Shown here piece by piece: positions 30,693-40,236 of a stretch of DNA of 64,000 nucleotides. The notes beneath the pieces were generated by a model. That model was given only the letters and a program-made list of their open reading frames with translations. It searched no databases and was not told where the DNA came from. Position 1 is the stretch's first letter. The number at the start of each line of letters is the position of its first letter. Where the stretch lies: positions 52,125 to 116,124 of the forward strand of contig CAMXQE010000006.1 in NCBI GenBank assembly GCA_947246015.1. Reading direction: 5' to 3'. A program made the position numbers and the translations under genes. The DNA is from an uncultured Lachnospiraceae bacterium (GTDB lineage Bacteria; Bacillota; Clostridia; Lachnospirales; Lachnospiraceae).

Positions 30693-31583
30693 ATGAAAGA
30701 ACGTTTGGACATACTTTTGGTACAGCAGGGCTATGCTCCGTCCAGGGAGAAGGCGAAAGCAATCATTATGTCCGGCAATGTATTTGTCAACGGGCAGAGA
30801 GAGGATAAGGCAGGAACTGTTTTTGACGGGGCTAAAGTCCATATCGAAGTGAAAGGCAGTACTTTAAAATATGTGAGCAGGGGTGGTTTAAAACTGGAAA
30901 AAGCAATCCTTTCTTTCGGTATCGGTCTGCAGGATAAAGTATGTATGGACATCGGAGCTTCTACCGGAGGCTTTACGGACTGTATGCTGCAAAACGGTGC
31001 GGCCAGAGTGTATTCCGTAGATGTCGGGCATGGACAGCTGGACTGGAAGCTTCGGACGGATGAGCGTGTAATCTGCATGGAGAAGACAAATTTCCGTTAT
31101 ATGATGCCGCAGGACCTTGAGGAAAGGCTTGACTTCGCGTCTGTGGATGTTTCTTTTATTTCCCTCACGAAAATTCTGATACCGGCGCGGAATCTGCTGG
31201 CGGCACACGGACAGATGGTCTGCCTGATTAAGCCACAGTTTGAGGCAGGAAAGGATAAAGTAGGAAAAAAAGGCGTGGTGCGGGAACCGGAAATCCACGA
31301 AGAAGTGATAAAGAAAGTAGTGGATTACGCAGAGTTTATCGGATTTTACATAGCAGGACTGGAATATTCCCCAATCAAGGGACCGGAGGGAAATATCGAA
31401 TACCTGGTTTATCTGAAAAAGAAAAAGGAAGAAGAGATACCGGAAGAAATCGAAACGCTTACGGAGGCGGAGGCGGAAAAACGGTTAGAGGAAATTCTGA
31501 CGGAGCAAAGCGGGGCATCGTGGGAGACAGGGATGGCAGCGCTGATTGCCCGGACAGTAAAGGCAGCGCACGGGGTTTTGTAA
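30693..31583 (+). CDS. tlyA: TlyA family rRNA 2'-O-methyltransferase
   Basis: S4-like N-terminus MKERLDILLVQQGYAPSREKAKAIIMSGNVFVNG and FtsJ-like DIGASTGGFTDCMLQNGA. Confidence 0.95.
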   Translation: MKERLDILLVQQGYAPSREKAKAIIMSGNVFVNGQREDKAGTVFDGAKVHIEVKGSTLKYVSRGGLKLEKAILSFGIGLQDKVCMDIGASTGGFTDCMLQNGAARVYSVDVGHGQLDWKLRTDERVICMEKTNFRYMMPQDLEERLDFASVDVSFISLTKILIPARNLLAAHGQMVCLIKPQFEAGKDKVGKKGVVREPEIHEEVIKKVVDYAEFIGFYIAGLEYSPIKGPEGNIEYLVYLKKKKEEEIPEEIETLTEAEAEKRLEEILTEQSGASWETGMAALIARTVKAAHGVL

Positions 31584-31660
31584 AAGGCGCGGCGGTTTAT
31601 GTCTGCGGGACATCCGTGAACTGGGGATACACGGAAAGCAGCGCAGGAATGGGGTAAAGG

Positions 31661-32554
31661 ATGAGGCATTTTTATGTAATCACCAACGGGCATAAGGACC
31701 GTAATTTGGAGAAGACTAATTATATTAAGGAATATCTGGAACAGCGCGGCAGGAAATGCACGGTGCAGGTACAGAGAGCGGGAGGGGAACGGCATTATAC
31801 GGAATCTTCGCGGATTCCGTGGGATGTGGACTGTATTCTCGTGCTGGGAGGGGACGGGACTTTGTTAGAGGCAGCGCGGGATACCATCAACAGGGATATT
31901 CCCCTGCTTGGCATCAATCTCGGAACGTTAGGTTATCTGGCGGAGGTGGAAGAAACCGGATTGGATGCAGCGTTAAACCAGCTGATGGAGGACCAGTACG
32001 AAGTGGAACAGAGAATGATGCTGACCGGACGGGTGGTACGCGGCAGTTATCATAAAAAGCTGCATGAAGAGAAAGGAATCCCGCAGACCGGGACGGAAGA
32101 ATACCACGCGTTGAATGATATCGCCGTTACAAGAAGCGGTTCTTTGCAGATTATCCGTTTTCAGATTTATGTGAACGGGCAGTTTTTAAACGAATACCAC
32201 GCGGACGGTGTAATCGTGGCAACGCCTACCGGCTCTACCGGTTATAATCTGTCGGCAGGCGGTCCCATTGTGGAACCGAAAGCAGAGCTTATATTAATGA
32301 CGCCTATCTGTCCCCATACATTGAATACGAGAAGCATCATCCTTTCACCGATGGACAGAGTGGAATTGCAGATAGGGGAAGGGCGGGAAGGCAGTGTGCA
32401 GCAGGTAGAAGTTAATTTTGACGGAAGCCGGAAGCTGACGCTGTATACCGGAGATAAAGTGGAAATAGAAAAAGCAGTCATGACCACAGGTATCGTAAAG
32501 CTGAGCAGGGTCAGCTTCCTTGGGGTGCTGCATAAGAAAATGAACGAAACATAA
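31661..32554 (+). CDS. nadK: NAD kinase
   Basis: VLGGDGTLLEAARDT, GINLGTLGYLAE, TPTGSTGYNLSAGGPIV. Confidence 0.96.
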   Translation: MRHFYVITNGHKDRNLEKTNYIKEYLEQRGRKCTVQVQRAGGERHYTESSRIPWDVDCILVLGGDGTLLEAARDTINRDIPLLGINLGTLGYLAEVEETGLDAALNQLMEDQYEVEQRMMLTGRVVRGSYHKKLHEEKGIPQTGTEEYHALNDIAVTRSGSLQIIRFQIYVNGQFLNEYHADGVIVATPTGSTGYNLSAGGPIVEPKAELILMTPICPHTLNTRSIILSPMDRVELQIGEGREGSVQQVEVNFDGSRKLTLYTGDKVEIEKAVMTTGIVKLSRVSFLGVLHKKMNET

Positions 32555-32596
32555 AGGGACAGGCTTTGAAAAGTTAAAACCAGTTGGAGGTTATGT

Positions 32597-33049
32597 ATGA
32601 AGAAGAGCAGGCACAGCAAAATCGTGGAGCTGATTGAGAGCTATGATATCGAAACGCAGGACGAGTTGGCAGAGCGCTTGCGGGATGCGGGATTTCAGGT
32701 GACGCAGGCAACGGTATCGAGGGATATCAGGGAACTGAAACTTTCGAAAATCCCGACCGGTGACGGAAATCAGAAATATGTAGTATTAAAACAGGACGAC
32801 CGCTATATGGGGGATAAATATATCCGTGTGCTGAAGGATGGTTTTGTATCAATGGATATGGCACAGAATATTCTGGTGATGAAGACCGTATCGGGAATGG
32901 CGATGGCAGTGGCGGCTGCGGTGGATACCATGAAGCTTAAGGAAATCGTAGGTTCCATAGCCGGCGACGATACAATCATGATAGCAGTGCGGACTGTGGA
33001 AGATACGAAAACCGTCATGGATAAAATCCATAAAATGTTAGAAACGTGA
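32597..33049 (+). CDS. argR: Arginine repressor
   Basis: ArgR HTH (TQDELAERLRDAGFQVTQATVSRDIRELKLSKIPTGDG) and C-terminal domain. Confidence 0.95.
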   Translation: MKKSRHSKIVELIESYDIETQDELAERLRDAGFQVTQATVSRDIRELKLSKIPTGDGNQKYVVLKQDDRYMGDKYIRVLKDGFVSMDMAQNILVMKTVSGMAMAVAAAVDTMKLKEIVGSIAGDDTIMIAVRTVEDTKTVMDKIHKMLET

Positions 33050-33105
33050 AGGAAATGAAGATTGCTTATGCCGTGTAGTAAAGCGGTTCAGGAATGGGGA
33101 TAAAG

Positions 33106-34791
33106 ATGTTAGTAAGTTTACATGTGAAGAATCTGGCGTTGATTGACGAAGAGGAAGTGTATTTTGGGGAAGGGCTGAATATCCTGACGGGGGAAACCGG
33201 CGCCGGAAAGTCAATCATTATCGGTTCCGTCAATCTGGCTCTCGGTGCGAAAGCGGATAAGGAACTGATACGGACCGGCGCGGAATACGCTTTGATTGAG
33301 CTGGTGTTCCAGTTGGATGAAAGGCAGGAAAAGAAGTTAAAGGAGATGGAATTCTATCCTGAAGAGGACGGAATTTTTATCATTCAGCGTAAAATCATGC
33401 CTGCCAGAAGTGTCTGCAAGGTATGCGGGGAAACAGTGGGGGCGAAACAGCTGCAGGATATAGCAGAGGTTCTCATTGCAATCCATGGACAGCATGAAAA
33501 TCAGACTCTGCTTCAGAAGAGAAGGCATCGTGAAATATTGGATGAGTATGCGGGGAAAAAGGCGGCCGACTGCCTGAAAAGGGTAGGCGGCAGTTATCAG
33601 GAATATATCAGGCTGCTTAAGGAACTGGAGGAAGGCGGAAGCGACGGGGAAGCAAGGGAGCGGGAGGCTGCCCTGCTTCGGTTTGAAGTAGAGGAGATAG
33701 AGAAAGCAGAGCTGAAGGCAGGGGAAGACGAGGAACTGGAGCAGGATTACCGCAGGATGGTGAACAGCCGTAAAATTAAAGAAGCGGTCTATGCGGCATA
33801 CCGCATGACCGGGGCGGATTCGGAAGAGAATGCCGGGGAAACAGTTGGGCGTGCGCTCCGGGAAATCAGGAGTGTTTCCGCTTACGATGAAGCGTTGGCG
33901 GATTTGGAAAATATGCTGGGGGACATTGATAATCTGCTGAACGATTTTAACCGGCAGATGGCGGATTATATGGAAAGTCTGGAATTTGATGAAACGGAAT
34001 TCGTGCAGACGGAAAACCGCCTGAATCTGTTAAATCATTTAAAATCCAAATATGGAAAAAATATTGAGGAAGTGCTGGTATATAAACAGCGCGGGGAAGA
34101 AAGACTAAATGTATTGGAGAATTATGAAATTTACAGGCAGCAATTGGACCAGAAACTAAGCGGGTTGAAGCAGGAACTGGAAACGGCCTGTGAAAAGCTG
34201 TCCGGACTCCGTACCAAACAGGCTTCAGAACTGGAGAAGCGTTTGAAACAGGCGCTTCGGGAATTGAATTTTGAAGATGTGCGGCTGGAAATCCAGGTCC
34301 GGCCTCAGCCGGGACATTTTACAGCGGAAGGTTATGACGATGTGGAATTTATGATTTCCACGAATAAGGGAGAACAACTGAAACCGCTGAGCCAGGTAGC
34401 AAGCGGCGGCGAGTTGTCACGGATTATGCTGGCGTTTAAGACGGTATTGGCGGACAAGGATGAGATATCTTCTCTTATTTTCGATGAAATCGATACGGGT
34501 ATCAGCGGGAAGACGGCATGGAAGGTATCCGAAAAGCTGGGAATTTTAGGAAAGAGCCATCAGGTAATCTGCATTACCCATCTGCCGCAGATTGCGGCGA
34601 TGTCGGATGTCCATTTTCTGATTGAGAAGGGAAGCAAAAAGGAAAGGACCGTTACGACCATTAGGAAAATCGAAGGGGAAGAAGACCTGAGGGAACTGGC
34701 GCGGATGCTGGGAGGAGCTGAAATTACGGAGGCTGCCTTGGAAAATGCGCGGGAAATGAAAGATTTGGCAAGAAATACAAAACAATACTAA
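33106..34791 (+). CDS. recN: DNA repair protein RecN
   Basis: LTGETGAGKSIIIGSVNLALG, SGGELSRIMLAFK, FDEIDTGISGKTAWKV. Confidence 0.97.
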   Translation: MLVSLHVKNLALIDEEEVYFGEGLNILTGETGAGKSIIIGSVNLALGAKADKELIRTGAEYALIELVFQLDERQEKKLKEMEFYPEEDGIFIIQRKIMPARSVCKVCGETVGAKQLQDIAEVLIAIHGQHENQTLLQKRRHREILDEYAGKKAADCLKRVGGSYQEYIRLLKELEEGGSDGEAREREAALLRFEVEEIEKAELKAGEDEELEQDYRRMVNSRKIKEAVYAAYRMTGADSEENAGETVGRALREIRSVSAYDEALADLENMLGDIDNLLNDFNRQMADYMESLEFDETEFVQTENRLNLLNHLKSKYGKNIEEVLVYKQRGEERLNVLENYEIYRQQLDQKLSGLKQELETACEKLSGLRTKQASELEKRLKQALRELNFEDVRLEIQVRPQPGHFTAEGYDDVEFMISTNKGEQLKPLSQVASGGELSRIMLAFKTVLADKDEISSLIFDEIDTGISGKTAWKVSEKLGILGKSHQVICITHLPQIAAMSDVHFLIEKGSKKERTVTTIRKIEGEEDLRELARMLGGAEITEAALENAREMKDLARNTKQY

Positions 34792-34802
34792 AGTAAAAAA
34801 GA

Positions 34803-34851
34803 CAAGTTCTTCACATACTAAGGAAGATTGGTGAAAGGATGTGAGAACTTG
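34803..34851 (+). promoter_or_regulatory. Hairpin enclosing the spoIVB translation start region
   Basis: CAAGTTCTTCACAT (34803-34816) pairs with ATGTGAGAACTTG (34839-34851), 13 bp with one bulge, spanning the candidate RBS/GTG/TTG starts. Confidence 0.6.
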
Positions 34852-36150
34852 CGAAGAAAAAACGGGAAAGACAAAACAAGGATTGATAAATATAGAACCT
34901 GCCTTTATTTTGCTCTTGCAGGCAGTGTGGCAGCTTTGGTCTGCGCCAGTTATTTTGCCCTGTGGAAAAAGATTCCTTCTAATATAAAAATCAGAGCGGG
35001 AGTGGATCAGACTTTGGATTTGCAGGTGCCGGCATCGGGGGAAATCTATAAGGATGCGGTAGAGGTAAGCGGATTTACAGGCTCCAATATTCCAAAGGAC
35101 AGCGTCCATATCGATCTGGCGAAACCGGTCACGATCAAAGCAAATGCAATTGAAAAATATGTACTGGATTTAAAGCTGTTCGGCATCATCCCCTTAAAGT
35201 CGGTGGATGTGCAGGTAATTCAGGACAAGACCCTTACTCCGGCGGGGATACCGATTGGAATCTATGTAAAGACGCAGGGGGTACTGGTTATCGGGGTAGG
35301 AAATTTCACGGGAGAAGACGGGCAGAGCCTCTGTCCGGCCCAGTATATCCTCCAGTCGGGCGATTATATTATAGAAGTGAACGATGAGGAGGTTACGGGA
35401 AAAAAGGATTTTGTAGAAAAAGTGAAGCACAGCGAAGGTCAGGAGATGGTGCTTCTGGTAAAGCGCGGAGAGGAGAATCTGACGCTGAAGGTAAAGCCGG
35501 AAACCAGTCAGTCGGGCGACTATAAAATCGGTGTCTGGGTCAGGGATAACGCGCAGGGTGTGGGAACGATGACTTATTTGGGCGACCATTCGGATTTCGG
35601 TGCATTGGGGCATGGAATCAATGATGTGGATACGAGTACGCTTATGGAATTGGAAAAAGGAACACTGTATCATACGGAAATCATCGGAATCACAAGAGGC
35701 GGGAACGGCTCTCCGGGGGAACTGACCGGTTATATTGAATATGACGAGTCCAATATCATAGGAGATATCAGGGAGAATACGGCGGAGGGAATTTTCGGGA
35801 ACTGTAGTGAGCAGATTTATTCAGCCATACCCTTCGAACCTCTTCCGATTGGTCTGAAGCAGGAAATCACCAGAGGAAAAGCGCAGATTATATGCAGCAT
35901 AGACGGGGAACCGGATTATTATGATATTGAGATATTGGAGACACATTTGGATAACGACAATGTAAACAGAGGAATTGTACTGCGGATTACCGACCCGGAA
36001 CTGTTAGCCCTTACAGGCGGAATCGTACAGGGGATGAGCGGTTCGCCGATTGTGCAGAATGGGAAAATCGTAGGAGCTGTCACCCATGTGCTGGTACAGG
36101 ATTCTACAAAGGGGTATGGGATTTTCATCGAGAATATGCTTACGCATTAA
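34828..36150 (+). CDS. spoIVB: SpoIVB peptidase
   Basis: PDZ-like LTPAGIPIGIYVKTQGVLVIG and S55 serine protease core (GHGIND...GIVQGMSGSPIVQNGKIVGAVTHVLVQD); follows recN. Confidence 0.96.
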   Translation: MVKGCENLRRKNGKDKTRIDKYRTCLYFALAGSVAALVCASYFALWKKIPSNIKIRAGVDQTLDLQVPASGEIYKDAVEVSGFTGSNIPKDSVHIDLAKPVTIKANAIEKYVLDLKLFGIIPLKSVDVQVIQDKTLTPAGIPIGIYVKTQGVLVIGVGNFTGEDGQSLCPAQYILQSGDYIIEVNDEEVTGKKDFVEKVKHSEGQEMVLLVKRGEENLTLKVKPETSQSGDYKIGVWVRDNAQGVGTMTYLGDHSDFGALGHGINDVDTSTLMELEKGTLYHTEIIGITRGGNGSPGELTGYIEYDESNIIGDIRENTAEGIFGNCSEQIYSAIPFEPLPIGLKQEITRGKAQIICSIDGEPDYYDIEILETHLDNDNVNRGIVLRITDPELLALTGGIVQGMSGSPIVQNGKIVGAVTHVLVQDSTKGYGIFIENMLTH

Positions 36151-36152
36151 GG

Positions 36153-36203
36153 GTTATGCCCAATGGGAATGCTTCGCAAGGGCATTTCCGTTGGGCATTA
36201 ATC
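36153..36203. terminator. Strong hairpin between convergent spoIVB and araC-type gene
   Basis: TGCCCAATGGGAATGC...GGCATTTCCGTTGGGCA stem-loop at the convergent junction. Confidence 0.7.
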
Positions 36204-37070
36204 AGGATTAAACCGTGTGTTCTGATATTCTTTCGGTGACATTCCATATTCCTTTTGGAAGGCACGGTAAAAGCTGGAGTAATCCTTAAAACCATACAGC
36301 GAATAGATGGAATTGATTTTTTCACGGGAGGACAGAGCATTCCGGCAGGCTTCCAAACGTTTTTTCGTAATATAGTGATGGATGGAACATCCGGTATTTT
36401 CCTTAAAAATATGTGCGATATGATATTTACTGACATAAAATTGTTCGGCCAGGTTTTCTAAAGACAGCTCTTCATCCAAATGCTTATCAATGTAGGACAG
36501 CAGGTTCTGGTACAGACTCTGTTTTTCTTTTGGGCACTTAGGATGTTCCTGCTCATAGGCAGTACGGTTTAAGTGTAAAATCAGACTGCAGACGTACAGG
36601 GAGACGGTTTCTTCCTTTCCAAACCGCTGCTCATGCATTTCTTCAATCAGGTCAAACACTTTTGACTGTATCGCATAGAAAGCAATCATATCATTATGGA
36701 ATATATATTTCTTTCTGTCTGCCGCGCGGTGGTTCAGGTAGCTGTAAGAGGAAGATGATTTGGCAAGTTTTTCAAGAAATTCCGTACTAACCCAGAAAAC
36801 AAACCTGCGGTACGGCACGTCATTCCTGTCAGACACCGCGTGATGCGGTATCCCGGGAGGAATCAGGATGACATCCCCGGGTTCCAGGGGATACAGATGT
36901 CCGTCGATTTCCATTATAATGTCCCCTTCCAGAAAGAGATAAAATTCATAATAAGTGTGGGTATGGCTTTCCACACCGGTAAATCGCCTGTCATTGTAAT
37001 AATAAAGTTCAAAATCCGGCATCTGCATATACTGCCTTGTACTGAATTTGGTCTGTAAGTTTTTCTTCAT
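36198..37070 (-). CDS. AraC family transcriptional regulator with cupin sensor domain
   Basis: Cupin core (HTHTYYEFYLFLEGDIIMEIDGHLYPLEPGDVILIPPGIPHHAV) and AraC HTH (LENLAEQFYVSKYHIAHIFKENTGCSIHHYITKKRLEACRNAL...GFKDYSSFYRAFQKEYGMSPKEYQ). Confidence 0.95.
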   Translation of the reverse strand: MKKNLQTKFSTRQYMQMPDFELYYYNDRRFTGVESHTHTYYEFYLFLEGDIIMEIDGHLYPLEPGDVILIPPGIPHHAVSDRNDVPYRRFVFWVSTEFLEKLAKSSSSYSYLNHRAADRKKYIFHNDMIAFYAIQSKVFDLIEEMHEQRFGKEETVSLYVCSLILHLNRTAYEQEHPKCPKEKQSLYQNLLSYIDKHLDEELSLENLAEQFYVSKYHIAHIFKENTGCSIHHYITKKRLEACRNALSSREKINSIYSLYGFKDYSSFYRAFQKEYGMSPKEYQNTRFNPD

Positions 37071-37078
37071 ATTGCTTC

Positions 37079-37119
37079 TTTCTGCGCTGCTTTTTGCGCA
37101 TATCAAGTTTGTGGATGCA
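37079..37119 (+). repeat. 41-nt dispersed repeat, copy 1 (upstream of araC-type gene)
   Basis: TTTCTGCGCTGCTTTTTGCGCATATCAAGTTTGTGGATGCA is identical to the reverse complement of 63184-63224. Confidence 0.93.
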
Positions 37120-37294
37120 GACTCTTATATCTTATATATCACAAAACCGCAACTTTTACAATGAGTGCCGCAATTCTGTCAATGGCATTTTTTATCAAAA
37201 AGCCTTATAGTAGTCATAACAGAAGAATACGGACAGAAAACAAAGATAATTTATAATGCTTATGCTGCCGAAGGCAGTAAGAAGGAGGATTTTT

Positions 37295-38368
37295 ATGGAG
37301 ATGACATTGCGGTGGTACGGTTCGGAATCTGATACGGTTACACTGGAGCAAATCAGGCAGATTCCGGGTGTCAAAGGTGTCATAACAACTTTATATGACA
37401 CTAAGCCGGGTGAAGTATGGACGCGGGAGCGCATCCGTGCCATGAAGGAGGAAGTGGAGGACGCAGGACTGCATGTTGCCGGAATAGAGAGTGTGAATGT
37501 ACATGATTCTATTAAGACCGGTTCTCAGGATAAAGATTTGTATATCGACCATTATATCGAAACCCTGGAGCATTTGGGACAGGAGGATATCCATATGGTG
37601 TGCTACAATTTTATGCCGGTGTTCGACTGGACGAGGACAGAGCTTGCGCGCATGAGGGAGGACGGTTCAACCGTGCTTGCCTATACGCAGGAAGCAGTGG
37701 ATGCACTGGAGCCGGAGAAAATGTTTGCCTCTATTGCCGGTGACACGAACGGTTCCGTCATGCCGGGCTGGGAGCCGGAGCGCATGGAGCACGTGAAGGA
37801 ACTGTTTGCCATGTACAGGGACATTGACGATGAAAAACTGTTTGAGAACTTAAAATATTTTTTGGAACGTATCATGCCGGTCTGCGGCAAATATGATATC
37901 AACATGGCAATCCACCCGGATGACCCGGCGTGGAGCGTGTTCGGACTTCCGCGCATTATCATCAACAAGGCAAATATTCTGAGAATGATGCAGATGGTGG
38001 ACGACCCGCATAACGGCGTGACGTTCTGTTCCGGTTCTTACGGTACAAACCTTGAGAATGACCTGCCGGATATGATACGTGCTTTAAAGGGACGGATTCA
38101 TTTTGCACATGTGCGTAACCTGAAATTCCATTCGCCGACAAACTTTGAGGAAGCGGCGCATCTTTCTGCGGACGGCAGTTTTGATATGTATGAGATTATG
38201 AAAGCACTGTACGATATCGGCTTCGATGGTCCGATACGTCCGGATCACGGACGGATGATCTGGGGTGAAAAAGCCATGCCGGGATACGGGCTGTATGACA
38301 GGGCTTTGGGAGCAGCATATTTAAACGGTTTATGGGAAGCAATTGAGAAAAATCAGAAAAGGGCATAA
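37295..38368 (+). CDS. uxuA: Mannonate dehydratase
   Basis: [33 protein letters not shown]...[22 protein letters not shown]-like core ([23 protein letters not shown]); ATG at 37295 after GAAGGAGG. Confidence 0.96.
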   Translation: [357 protein letters not shown]

Positions 38369-38379
38369 GAGGTATTGTT

Positions 38380-39987
38380 ATGAGACTGGATGAAAAAGGA
38401 TTGGAAAACCGTACGGAGTGGGAGCAGGCAGGATATGCCCTGCCGCAGTATGACAGGAAAAAGATGATACAGGAAACGGAGGAAAATCCATACTGGATTC
38501 ATTTTGGAGCGGGAAACATTTTCCGTGCATTTCAGGCAAATATTGTACAGAATCTGCTGAATCATGGGATTCTGGACCGGGGGATTGTTGTCGCGGAGGG
38601 GTTTGACTATGAGATTATTGAGAAAATAAACCGTCCCCACGATGATTACAGTATATTAGTAACACTAAAGGCAGAGGGAAATATAGAAAAAACAGTGGTT
38701 GGCAGCATAGCCGGGTCCTATGTGCCGGATTCCGGAAACGAGGCAGAATTTGCCCGTTTAAGAGCAGTCTTTGAAAAAGATTCGTTACAGATGGCGACGT
38801 TTACCATCACGGAAAAAGGTTACAGTCTGACAGATGGAAAAGGGGAGCCGGCTGCGGCAGTGGCAGAGGACTTTAAAAACGGACCTCAGATGCCTGAAAG
38901 TTATATTGGAAAAGTTGCGTCCCTGCTCTATGCCCGTTACCTTGCAGGCAGGAAGCCGGTCGCGATGGTGAGTATGGACAATTGCTCCCATAACGGGGAT
39001 AAGCTGTATGAGGCAGTCCGTGCATTTGCAGAAAAATGGTCTGAAAACGGGCTTGCGGAGAAAGAATTTTTGGAATACATAGAAAATCCGGAGCAGGTAT
39101 CATTCCCATGGACCATGATTGATAAAATCACACCGAGACCGGATAACTCTGTGCTGGATATCCTGAAACGGGACGGTGTGGAGGGCCTGGAGCCTGTGGT
39201 GACTTCAAAAAATACGTATACTGCTCCGTTCGTCAATGCGGAGGAGTGTGAATATCTGGTGGTTGAAGATGCTTTTCCGAACGGCAGGCCGGCACTGGAA
39301 AAGGGCGGGGTGATTTTCACGACACGGGAGACGGTAGACCAGGTGGAGAAGATGAAGGTATGTACCTGCCTGAATCCATTGCATACAGCCCTGGCAGTAT
39401 TTGGGTGTCTGCTGGGTTATGAGAAGATTTCCGAAGAGATGAAAGATACAGAACTCAAAAAACTGGTAGAGACAATCGGATATCAGGAAGGGCTTCCCGT
39501 TGTAGTCAATCCGGGCATCATAAACCCGAAAGAGTTTATTGATGCGGTGCTTCAGGTACGGATTCCGAACCCGTTTATGCCGGACACGCCGCAGCGCATT
39601 GCGACAGACACTTCGCAAAAACTTGCAATCCGGTTCGGGGAGACAATCAAGGCGTACCAGGCATCCGCGGATATGGATACGAGGGATTTGAAAAAAATAC
39701 CGCTGGTGTTTGCAGGATGGCTGCGTTATCTTATGGGAGTGGGGGATGACGGAAAAGAATTTGCACTTAGTCCTGACCCGATGATGGCTGCACTCCGGCC
39801 ATATATAAACGGGATGAAACTGGGGGAAAGGGTGGATGGGGAAGCACTGAGACCGGTTTTGTCCGATGCGGAAATCTTCGGGGTGAATTTATACGATGTC
39901 CATATGGCGGAAACGGTCATTGGCTATCTCAATGAAATGACTGAGGGAACGGGTGCTGTCCGCAGAACGCTGCAAAAGTATTGTTAA
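38380..39987 (+). CDS. uxuB: Mannitol dehydrogenase family protein, probable fructuronate reductase
   Basis: FGAGNIFRAFQANIVQNLL, TPRPDNSVLD, KVCTCLNPLHTALAVFGCLLGYEKI; adjacent to uxuA. Confidence 0.88.
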   Translation: MRLDEKGLENRTEWEQAGYALPQYDRKKMIQETEENPYWIHFGAGNIFRAFQANIVQNLLNHGILDRGIVVAEGFDYEIIEKINRPHDDYSILVTLKAEGNIEKTVVGSIAGSYVPDSGNEAEFARLRAVFEKDSLQMATFTITEKGYSLTDGKGEPAAAVAEDFKNGPQMPESYIGKVASLLYARYLAGRKPVAMVSMDNCSHNGDKLYEAVRAFAEKWSENGLAEKEFLEYIENPEQVSFPWTMIDKITPRPDNSVLDILKRDGVEGLEPVVTSKNTYTAPFVNAEECEYLVVEDAFPNGRPALEKGGVIFTTRETVDQVEKMKVCTCLNPLHTALAVFGCLLGYEKISEEMKDTELKKLVETIGYQEGLPVVVNPGIINPKEFIDAVLQVRIPNPFMPDTPQRIATDTSQKLAIRFGETIKAYQASADMDTRDLKKIPLVFAGWLRYLMGVGDDGKEFALSPDPMMAALRPYINGMKLGERVDGEALRPVLSDAEIFGVNLYDVHMAETVIGYLNEMTEGTGAVRRTLQKYC

Positions 39988-40084
39988 GATATCAAAGTGG
40001 ATTTCTTATGGGAAGTTCACTTTGGCTGCATCAGGCCGGGGCGGTGTGCCGACTTATTCCCGCGAGCAACGAGCCAAGTGACTG

Positions 40085-40185
40085 CAGCATTTGGCGACTG
40101 CCGCGAGGGTCAAATACCCCGCCCCTTGGGGCGTTGCAAATTTGATGCCCCGCTGCTTGCGGCGGGGTCTTTGACTATAATGAAA
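40085..40185. repeat. GC-rich double hairpin unit between uxuB and GH115
   Basis: CGCCCC-TT-GGGGCG palindrome and CCCCGCTG-CTTG-CGGCGGGG hairpin, each near (T)CAAATxCCCCGC / TTTGA(C/T) sequences; GC content contrasts with flanks. Confidence 0.7.
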
Positions 40186-40236
40186 GCGGGAATGCAATGC
40201 AAAAGAGCAGTCTGGCAGAGTGTACAGGAGGAGAAT

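Noticed and set aside
37262-37276. CTGCC-GAA-GGCAG mini-hairpin next to the uxuA RBS
   Set aside because: Only 5 bp; insufficient alone to claim regulation.
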